A DNA stretch of 41,455 nt. It comes from Apostichopus californicus (Eukaryota > Echinodermata > Holothuroidea > Aspidochirotida > Stichopodidae). The notes below the pieces were generated by a model. The model saw only the letters and a program-made list of their open reading frames with translations, ran no database searches and was not told the DNA's origin. The position numbers and the translations under genes are program-made. The DNA is taken from the NCBI GenBank assembly GCA_020650975.1, contig JAIPMN010006517.1, positions 1 to 41,455 of the forward strand, in the 5' to 3' direction. Shown piece after piece: positions 33,210 through 41,455 of the stretch (position 1 is the first letter of the stretch; each line of letters begins with the position of its first letter).

Positions 33210-34080
33210 GTAAGTACTTTGATCTACGCAATCAACGGTTGTTGTGTGTAACGCGCTTGGTGCTGGTAACCCGTTTGGTGTTTTGCTTTTTATACCTTAA
33301 TAAATATTGGTGATGGAATGTATGAAAATTATTCCTACTTAACCCTAAACTGTATCCCTTTTTAAAAAAAATGTTAATATGTGAAACAAAATATAAAGCA
33401 AAATCCATTAACATATTTGGTGGAGGGATGTATCTTTCTTCATGCTGGTGAAGTTTCTTCTCCACTAATGTATAGAAGGACAGAAAATTGTACTTACCAA
33501 TTTCAGCTAACCTTAGCATGTTCCTTGGCCCCCCATCCTCCCCCCTCCCAAAAAAGGGGGAAAGGACACTGCCAAGTCAAAATATATTTATACAACTAAA
33601 AAGGAACCAAATGTGTTCAAAAGTTCGCTGTCTTGTTCACTGTCTGTTACATGCTGCAAAAAGCCTTTTTATTATTCCAATTTTTTTTTTTTATTATTAA
33701 ATTTTCTTCTTTTCCCAACAATTCCAAGTCTGTTATCATAGTGTGCTTGTCATATTTTTATGTTCTTTCAACCTGGCAGCTTGCCGGTATGAAATCTATG
33801 GTTAAAATGCTACACTTTGTCTTTTTCAAAGTACTGTACAGTGGAGTGAACAAAAAAACCTGCCATGTTTTGGTGTCCTCATTCTGATGTGTCTGGTCAT
33901 AAAATATCTGAAGTGTTCTTTTCAATTTTGGACCTTTCTTTGTATTTGGATTCAGTGATATGCAATCATGCAGTTGACTGACCCATAGTGTTTGATCCAG
34001 CCCACTTTGCAAATAAATTTTGGGATAGAATTGAGAGTTGAGTCTTAAATTACCAGCCAATTTATAAGTTCAGGATGTGG

Positions 34081-34326
34081 TAGGGCCTAAATATCATCAT
34101 GATAGGGCCTTAATATCATCATTGATAGGGCCTAAATATCATCATTGATAGGGCCTAAATATCATCATTGATAGGGCCTAAATATCATCATTGATAGGGC
34201 CTAAATATCACCATTGATAGGGCCTAAGTATCATCATGATAGGGCCTAAATATCATCGTTGAAGCATGGTTGAAGGTACTAAATATCATCATTGATAGGG
34301 CCTAAATATCATCATTGATAGGGCCT
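34081..34326. repeat. 23-bp tandem array
   Basis: About ten copies of gatagggcctaaatatcatc followed by att, with small deletions and one diverged interruption (ttgaagcatggttgaaggta). Confidence 0.95.
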
Positions 34327-35532
34327 GGTTGTTCTACAGCATCTCATAGCATAAAGATACAGCTATTCATAGCATTCTTAGCATACATCAAAAGTAGAAC
34401 ATAATTTGTTTCTATGGCTGTAGCACATTTTTATGTGATGAGAAATACCTAATAAGATTTGTACAAAACACTCATCACACTGCGAACTCAAGGACGTTGT
34501 TATCCATTTACTCATAGACATGAATGCAACCAGCTCTTGTACCTACTATATCTACTTCTTATGTTTTGGGATATTTATTTGATTAAATTTAGAGAGCTAG
34601 TGAACATCAGGCCCATTTTGAGAGTGTGAACACACAGTATATACTATCTATGTAAATGCCAGCGAATTTGGCTCTTTGCCAGTAGAGAGAAGAAAAGGCA
34701 TTTGAATTTTTCTGCCAGTGCAAAGTTCGTGTTGCTTTTGTGTGTTTCTGTAATTAAGGGCAAATGCAAGTGGGAATTTGATTTCAGCCAGTGGATTTTT
34801 CACGCACTGGCATTTTCTGACTGTTATAGCAAGTGGCTTCGACTAGGTAAAATTCTAGGCCTGAACAGGTAAATTCAGAAGACCTGGATTCTGGTAGATG
34901 TGTGTAGGGAATTCATATTTGGCTCAGCAATCGGGAGATTCGAGGATTATAGATATTACAGCATAGTAAACAATAGCAAACCTGTGTGAATGTACCTGAC
35001 TTCATACAAGCCTATGTGTTTCCATGTGTTTATGTCCTTCATTGAAAGTATGATAATCCACTCTCTGTGACGTCTCTGTCAGCTTTATTTGAAGTCAGGA
35101 TGAGGATGGCAGTGGTGGGGGTGAGGGGGGAGCAGTTGGTTTGTGGGGCACTGTATTGATTTAATTTGATTGGCCAATCGTTAACCTTTGAAGATAAATC
35201 AAGATGTCAAAAGGACTGATTAATTTGTTTTGGGGGTTAACTTTCTACAGTGTGTACAGTATATGATAACGAATGCTTTTGTTAGTACTTGACAAGTATC
35301 AATATTTTTTTTTCTTCGTTCAGTATTTGTGAAGGGGCCAAGTGAATATTTGGGGAGGAGGAGGAGGGGGTAAAAACAGCTCATCATGATAATGTGATGG
35401 TTTGTTATTTATCAGAAAAGGAAAAAAACAATAATTTAGACAGTCAGGGAATGTATTGTTTACATAATTCAGGTCGATTAATGTAACCAAGACTGACACC
35501 TTAAACTATATTACCCTTCCTTTCTCTTATAG

Positions 35533-35571
35533 CCTTAATGGGACTTCTAATACCTTCATACTACCACACAG
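35533..35571 (+). CDS. candidate ICL3 cassette exon d (39 nt)
   Basis: Acceptor cccttcctttctcttatag with an excellent pyrimidine tract; donor gtacaa (weaker). 39 nt, phase 2-2, open: S-LNGTSNTFILPH plus a junction Arg or Ser. It would add 13 Ser/Thr/Asn-rich residues. The length, phase and acceptor fit the other three candidates; the donor is the weak point. Confidence 0.5.
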
Positions 35572-37289
35572 GTACAAGATAACCATATTCCTCATGCAGG
35601 CCAATCTCCTCATCAACACATTTTATTATTATACCCTGTCATTTGTTTCACACAAAGTATCAAAGTCTGTCATTTTATATTTTCAGTACCTCACATATAT
35701 TTATTGTTAAGTTGATAGTTTTATTGCATCTGCAGTGGCTGGGAAAGGGTCGTAAAATTTTCGGTAAACCAAATATGAAGTGGTTAGAAATTCTTTGGTA
35801 TCCAAGGAGTTAATTAGAAGTTGAAGCTTTGTAGTTAAACTTTTTTTTAGATAGGTGAGGGGCCTTGTGCCTGACAGAGTTAAATTTCCATGTGTAGATT
35901 TCTTGGGGTTGGGGGCGGGGGGGGGGGGTGAAATATTGGGATTGCCTAGCAAAATTAATCGAACCGAAAACTGTGAGTAGTAAGTTGCTTCAGTTATGTG
36001 CTGTGCTTTTACCGCATTGGTATGGTTATTGGAATTAAAAGAAACCCAGCAGTTTCTTTTATAGGGATTTAGAGGGATCAAAAGTCTGGTGCGTCCCTTC
36101 TTCCTTCGGTGCCACCTACTTCTGCTACATACAACTGTGCTTACCACAAGTCATTTTAATCTAACATGTTCTTTCAATCCACAAATCATTCCTGTCAAAT
36201 TCATCTTTTTTCAATTCTCTCCTTTTTTTTGCAAGACACACTGTGTTTATTCAGACTTGTACTGCATTTTTACTGTGCTTACTACGTAATTAACAACTGT
36301 GAAATGTCAGATCAATCGTGCCCCAGACTCAGATTTTATAAACTATTTTGCTTCGTCAGGGTTTGCTTTGGATTTTGTTTGGTTTTGGTTTTGTTAAGAT
36401 AATTTTTTCGGTGGCAGGGTTAATTAATCACCAGAAAGCTTTGTTTGACCACGGAACTGGACTGAGCAAGTTTTTTCTAAGTTCTTACAGCTGAGTAATA
36501 TCTTTGAAGAGCTGTAGAAGAGGACCTTAGCTGAATGGCTTTTTGATCAATCTAGTGATAATGTTTCCTTCTAAAGTTGTTTACCCTTGTTGACAATCTG
36601 ACAGAGTCAATCTGTCACTCCAGTAGTGACTATTGTCTTGTATTTGAACACTCTGTTTAATTCCGTCCAAGCCCATGGAGATGACCTCTGATCTCTGATA
36701 CCATATCTAAATTGTCAACAACTTTGTGTTTGCTTGTGACAGGTTGCCCTAGTGCTTTCTTATCATTGTCATGACCCATGCTAAAAGGAACACAGATATG
36801 GACCCTTCAGTGACTCGGTGTCTAGCTGTCAAATTTGACTTTTTAAGTTTATAATATAGGAAGTCAATTGTGAAATATAATAATGAAGAAATGCTTATAT
36901 CATGCAAGTAGACCTTCAGATAAACCCTGTGATATTAAATTCTTCAACAAGTCCAATCGATTAAATTTGTATTGTATGGGCTTTATCTTTTCTTACCTAG
37001 TATTCCAAGCAAAGAATGTTAATTTGTCCTTCCCTAACACTAATGATATTATCCACGACTTTAGCTTTATATTAATTTGTTGCTCAGTCATGTATAACTG
37101 TTACTTACTAACTTTCTTTCATAACAAGGACATGAAAATTAATCTGGTTTTTATGGTGACTAAAAACAAAACATTTGAGAACATAATTATAACATTATAT
37201 TTTATTCACTTTTCAAAATCCCATTTCAACCTGCCACCATTTATACATTTATATCCAACTTTTCTTTCATTTTCTGAAGTTCAAAAAAT

Positions 37290-37372
37290 TATATTATTAT
37301 TATTATACAAAATTTCTATAGCGCCTTATCCAATCAGAAATTGCTCTAAGGCACTTTACAGTAAAATACATA
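37290..37372. repeat. small interspersed repeat fragment
   Basis: (ATT)n followed by atacaaaatttctatagcgc, cttatcc, then gctctaaggcactttacag. This 'tatagcgc...aaggc.cttta' block resembles a short repeat I recall as widespread in marine invertebrate genomes. The assignment is from memory of its form, not from alignment. Confidence 0.4.
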
Positions 37373-38195
37373 CAAACATGATATTCAAATATATAAATCG
37401 ATAATGTAAGGTATAAAAAGGGTAGAAAATTTGTTATATACAATCTGACAATAAATTGTATAAGAAAAACTGCAAATGGGAAATCGAAAATTATACAAAT
37501 AAATTCTTAAAATTTTAAATATATATATGTGTGAAAAATTTTAAATTTTAAATATATGACAATCCAAAACAGGCTTGTCAGATTTTTTTCACAGTTTGGG
37601 CTAGAGACCTTTCCCATTTTATCTTCAACTTGGCTGCAATAATATGTTGCAGAAATCCATTCCATGTTTATCATGAGTTCATGACATTAAGCCAAGTCTT
37701 AGTGACTAAGATTAAATCATAATTGTACAAGCTTCAATAATGGTTAACGATATAATTCTCTCTTGTTACCGTGAAATGCAAAATTATGCCCTTCAGTTAA
37801 GTTTGACATGAAAATTTGTTAAATTGGGTCGAAATACTTTGCTTATCATTCTCAACAATTATTCTTCAATATATCTCACCAGTTTCTTCAAATTATAAAC
37901 AACAAAAGATGATTTTTTTTTGGGCCATTGTTTCTTTTAAGGGAATACATTAGTACCATTTAAGAAATATAGGATGGAAAACTGATTGGGGAATTTAAAA
38001 CAATGGAATTCATTACTGTTGGATCTGGGATGGTAGTGACTTACATGATATATTGTGTATGCATCACCATGGAGGTCTAAAATATCTCAAATTTGAGCTA
38101 TTTTAATAATTCTTATCAAGTTATCATGAGTCCCATATCGTCTTTTATCTTCCTTTATTTTACATCAAGTTTTATGGATTTTCTTCCTTCCGTAG

Positions 38196-38364
38196 GTCCT
38201 GGTTGAGAGGGGCGTTGGTTCTCCTGTGTCTCCTGGGTATTACCTGGGTGTTTGGACTGGCGTACGTCAACGCCAATATGATCGTCTTTGCTTACATCTT
38301 CACCATCTTCAATGTACTTCAGGGGATGTTCATCTTCCTCTTCCACTGTCTCATGAATGATAAG
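38196..38364 (+). CDS. latrophilin-like receptor, exon 16: TM6 and TM7
   Basis: Codes residues 638-694. SWLRGALVLLCLLGITWVFG is TM6 with the conserved SW..GA..LL.LLG.TW.FG. IVFAYIFTIFNVLQGMFIFL and FHCLMNDK form TM7 and its inner end, nearly identical in pattern to vertebrate latrophilins. The acceptor is ccttccgtag; the donor gtaaaa is weaker. If the next intron is retained, the frame adds ten residues and stops at 38397. Phase 2 to 0. Confidence 0.97.
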
Positions 38365-38846
38365 GTAAAACATTTTATGATGAAAAAGAGAGTTTAGTAC
38401 ATAATTAGTATAAAATACCTTACGGTCGGAGAAATGACAAATTTTGGATTTTGTATCTGTCCTTGTGTGTCCGTGGACTCACCCACTATTTAAAGTGCTC
38501 AGTCCCACCTTCTGTGTCGTGGAGGTTCACATTTTAAGTTTTTCAGCTCTGCATTACATGTTATACTTTTAAATTAAAGCAACTTAACTCACATTAATTT
38601 TGAAGAATCAGTGAGGAATTATGGAAGAGGATAAAATAATAATATGGTTGTAAAGTAAAGGTGTAATATCAAACTCCAATATCAAATATCTATTATGATT
38701 ATGCACATATACTTTACACTGACTCTTGACTGGTATGATGTACCCACCTTTATATACCTTCTGTGTGTTTTATATCCACCTTCTTCCTTCTCGTGTGTAA
38801 CTGTGATCTCAAGTCACGTCAAAACTCCCAATTTTGATCTTTCAAG
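38365..38846 (+). other. intron 16
   Basis: 482 AT-rich bases. Its first 33 bases stay in frame with exon 16 before a TAG. The acceptor is tttgatctttcaag. Nothing else is seen. Confidence 0.8.
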
Positions 38847-38975
38847 GTTCGTAAGGAGTACAGACGGTACATTCGTAACAGTACCTGGCTTCCAGCTTGT
38901 ATCCGTGACAACTACGGAGGAGTATTCACCAGCAACTCAAACCAACAGCAGTCGTTCAGATCATCCTCCTCAGGG
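38847..38975 (+). CDS. latrophilin-like receptor, exon 17: proximal cytoplasmic tail
   Basis: A phase 0-0 exon of 129 nt coding residues 695-737. It opens with VRKEYRRYIRNSTWLPACIR, matching the 'KVRKEY.K..R' helix-8 region that follows TM7 in latrophilins, then SNSNQQQSFRSSSSG. The donor is gtgagt; I placed the end at GGG because that leaves the best donor and keeps phase 0. The Ser-rich end offers likely phosphorylation sites (inference). Confidence 0.9.
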
Positions 38976-39995
38976 GTGAGTCATCACTATGGAATGCTCG
39001 TCCTCCATTTTGAATCGCTCTGAATCCATCTTATATATGATTCTCATTTAGTAGGATTCAGGTGTTAAGAATCCCATAAAATGTGGAGGGTTTTAACTCC
39101 ACCCGTAAGAAATAACCCTGATCGTGTTGTTATCCTAACTGCCGTGTTTTGACACCATAAGTGAAAGAGTGTAACAGAGGGTGAACGAGGGTAACAGGTG
39201 AAAGGGGGTAACAGAGGGTGAAAGAGGATAACAGAGGGTGAAAGAGGATAACAGAGGGTGAAAGAGGATAACAGGGCTGACAGAGTTACAGAGGGTGAAA
39301 GAGGATGAAAGAGGGTAACAGGATGAAAGAGGGTAACAGAGGGGAAAGAGGGTAACAGAGAGTGAAAGAGGGTAAAGGCTACCAACTTGTAAAGCAGTGA
39401 AGTCCATTTTTTAAGGGAAGATGTCTTGGGTTGTGCAGATAGTTTGAAATTTTAAATAAAAGATTACATTTTCCCCCCCAAAAAAAGTAGAGCATTAGAG
39501 TCCAACCTTCAGGAAGAAACTCCACAGCCTTGTATTGTTGTTGCGGTTTTGTGGAAAGCTTTCAACAACGATACAGAATCCACAGGGAACGTAAGACCAG
39601 AATAAAATGCATCTTGTCCCTACAGGACCTAGACAGCTTTCAGCATGGATAGTAACTATCCTGGGCCTTTAGGTTGATAGCCTAACAGGTGTAGCTCTCA
39701 TTGAGATACCCTACGAGAGTTCTTCTCCACCTTCCGATGGTTATGTTTGTCCTCGTTAAAAGTACCAAACCGATGTTGTCAATCTGCAGTGTTATTTTAA
39801 ACTTTGGTAATTGGTTGAGTTGAATTTCTACATCATCACGCTATTTTGGTCAGTTCTTCAGTTCCAGGAGATTTAAGATTTCCCCCGTTTTAGATGACTA
39901 ATCTTCCGCTACAGTTGTATGGAACGATCTCGTATAGCCGAAGTAGGAGTAATGTGTCGCAAAGTAGTTCACACTTCACTTTTATCTTTCGACAG
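38976..39995 (+). other. intron 17
   Basis: 1.0-kb intron with a purine-rich 20-bp array (39161-39377, listed separately). The acceptor is ttttatctttcgacag. No other exon is supported. Confidence 0.75.
39161..39377. repeat. 20-bp purine-rich tandem array
   Basis: About ten copies of agggtgaaagaggataacag with substitutions. The plus strand is almost pure purine except for t and c at fixed sites. Two minus-strand open frames through it (Leu/Ser/Pro repeats) are by-products. Confidence 0.93.
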
Positions 39996-40095
39996 AGGGG
40001 GCGTGCGGGAGATAGCAAACGCCTCAGCAACACCACAGGATCTTACAGTTTCGACCAACGCAACCACTCGTCTTCATCAGCGTGTAGATTCTCGG
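39996..40095 (+). CDS. latrophilin-like receptor, exon 18: cytoplasmic tail (3' end outside window)
   Basis: Codes residues 738-770 plus one base: RGRAGDSKRLSNTTGSYSFD, then QRNHSSSSACRFSG. It is basic and Ser-rich, as expected of a latrophilin cytoplasmic tail, though not closely conserved. Phase 0 start fits exon 17. The donor gtaagt is strong and leaves the frame open in phase 1. At least one more coding exon with the stop codon must follow, and I do not find it before 41455. Confidence 0.8.
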
Positions 40096-40651
40096 GTAAG
40101 TTGAGATGAAATTAAGACACTAAATTATTGAACCTCAACACACACACAAACAGGTCAGATATGTCATGACGTCATCGATTGTAACATTTCTATTGTTTTC
40201 CACGGTATACAAAGTTATCTGGAGTTGATAAAGATAGTTATTAATATTGTATAAATTGTATCAATATCCTGTTTAAATGTATGCATGACAAGTACAGAAA
40301 TTGTCATATGCTAGTCTGGAAGGGTTCATATATAAATGAAACACAGATATTTAAGGGTTTTCTGTTTGTCAGCATACTGCAAGCAATATCACACACTCAC
40401 GTCAATTTGGCTTTCAAGGTAGAAATACGGAAAGCAAGAGAAAATTGGTCCTTCCACTTTTCTCGTTTGCGATGAGTAATTTTGTTTGTTTGTATATTTG
40501 ACATTTATCAAGGTTGTTTTTGACTTTCCAGTTATTTGTTTCTATATTTTGTTCATGCGGAGAGATTAAATCCAGCCTGTAACATTGATTGTGTATCGGC
40601 ATATCATTTTATGCAGTGAATGTAATGAGATCGATTATATGTGTGACCAAT

Positions 40652-40856
40652 TGAGTCCATTATGTATGAACAATGCAAGATTGGAACTTAGTATGTAACT
40701 TAGTATTGAAACCCTGAAGTCCATTATGTATCAGCAATGCAAGATTGGAACTTGGTATTGTAACCGTGAAGTCCATTATGTATGAACAATGCAATCCTAA
40801 CTTGGAAGTTAGTATCGCAACTTAGTATTGAAACCTTGAGGTTGATTTTTTCAGGA
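40652..40856. repeat. diverged three-copy repeat
   Basis: gtccattatgtatgaacaat occurs at 40655, with variants at 40719 and 40771, each followed by gcaagattggaactt.gtat or a shortened form. Unit length varies from 52 to 64 bases. Confidence 0.8.
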
Positions 40857-41282
40857 CAATAAAAGTGTTGGAACACAAAGAAATTAATTAATTAACCCAG
40901 TCATGACTAATTAACCCAGTTCGATTACAGGAATTCACCTGCTTTGATGCTCTGCATAACCATTAGTTCATTATTTAATCCATGAGTTCTATAAGGGTAC
41001 TCCAACCTGACATAAAAAAATAAAATACTGCATTCCTAAATCATTATCAGATACAGACAAATAGCCATCTCCATATCACACACTAACATGCATCTTAATC
41101 TAAGCAGATGAACATATCTATGGTTTCCTTTCTTTCTGTTTATCTCAATGGCTTTTGTTCTTTATCTTTTGTATTTGATTTCTATAACTTCAAGTTCACT
41201 CCTCCCCACCCCCCTCCCCCTCCCCCATCAAAGGAACTTTCATCATGTTGTCATACCATAATCCATCCCTTTCTCTCATCTA

Positions 41283-41307
41283 AGCTCAGCTCAGCTCAGC
41301 TCAGCTT
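41283..41307. repeat. AGCTC pentanucleotide repeat
   Basis: Five consecutive agctc units. A simple microsatellite. Confidence 0.95.
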
Positions 41308-41455
41308 AACAAACTAACAATAGCTAGACGGTACATCTCAAGCTTCCTCACAGTGTTTTAATGAGACATGACCTGTGTCACTAAATTTCAATAGTGAAAT
41401 GACCCGAACAGCCCCCCCCCCAAAAAAAACCCCTTGTCCCCAAGAGAGAGATAAT

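Larger units (their letters stand above)
26358..38195 (+). other. intron 15 (11.8 kb) inside ICL3
   Basis: Largest intron of the gene, interrupting the third intracellular loop. It holds four candidate in-frame cassette exons (29250-29333, 30825-30860, 33180-33209, 35533-35571). It also holds a degenerate GATCA-rich region, a 180-bp tandem duplication, a palindromic GC-rich array, a TGACCAGG-type degenerate array, an inverted-repeat element, a 23-bp array and a small interspersed repeat near 37290. Long open frames at 35707-36147 (minus) and 36883-37404 (plus) show no protein features and I do not call them. Confidence 0.8.
40096..41455 (+). other. intron 18 (incomplete), no exon seen
   Basis: AT-rich intron continuing past the window. 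It holds a three-copy diverged repeat at 40652-40856, an (AGCTC)n pentamer run at 41283-41307, C-rich tracts at about 41204-41227 and a C-run at about 41412-41420. No open segment with both splice borders and phase 1 is convincing. Confidence 0.65.

Noticed and set aside
34081..34326. CRISPR-like regular repeat
   Set aside because: Direct tandem copies without unique spacers, in a eukaryotic intron.
35707..36147. Minus-strand open frame of 146 codons
   Set aside because: No recognisable domain, passes through a poly-C/poly-G tract coding a Pro run, and no promoter or splice support. Likely repeat-derived or chance.
36883..37404. Longest plus-strand open frame (173 codons) in the ICL3 intron
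   Set aside because: Very AT-rich, composition like the surrounding intron, overlaps the interspersed repeat at 37290, and shows no domain or splice context.
39065..39407. Two overlapping minus-strand frames of Leu/Ser/Pro repeats
   Set aside because: They are the antisense reading of the 20-bp purine array, not a gene.

Overview
This window is eukaryotic genomic DNA, AT-rich, with long introns, many microsatellites and minisatellites and frequent homopolymeric G or C runs. It carries most of one plus-strand gene: a latrophilin-type adhesion G-protein-coupled receptor (ADGRL family). I assembled 18 coding exons from 6449 (or 6513) to 40095. All have AG/GT borders and all codon phases agree, giving about 770 residues with no stop codon. 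The organism is most likely a marine invertebrate deuterostome, perhaps an echinoderm. That is a low-confidence inference from the receptor sequence and the style of the repeats. || Layout. 1-6448: no recognisable coding sequence, one roughly 27-bp tandem array, and a possible TATA-type promoter just before 6449. 6449-14423: three exons coding for a signal-peptide-like start, a Thr/Ser-rich stalk and the hormone-receptor (HRM) domain. 14971-19825: GAIN domain ending in an intact GPS cleavage motif. 20549-26357: TM1 to TM5 and the start of intracellular loop 3 (ICL3). 26358-38195: an 11.8-kb intron placed exactly inside ICL3. 38196-40095: TM6-TM7 and the first two exons of the cytoplasmic tail. 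The tail is still open at its last donor, so the stop codon lies to the right of the window. || How the parts act together (established for the family): the HRM-GAIN ectodomain cleaves itself at the GPS, stays non-covalently attached, and hides a tethered agonist starting at the Thr after the cleavage site. The 7TM part signals through its loops, ICL3 included. || Most interesting observation: the ICL3 intron holds four short candidate cassette exons (84, 36, 30 and 39 nt). Each has good splice sites, each is open, and each is a phase 2-2 exon that can be added to or left out of ICL3 without changing frame. If spliced, they would make a combinatorial set of ICL3 variants, in the loop that contacts G proteins and arrestins. 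|| The introns also hold inverted-repeat (MITE-like) elements, a degenerate hammerhead-like repeat, and G-runs placed shortly downstream of several exons.
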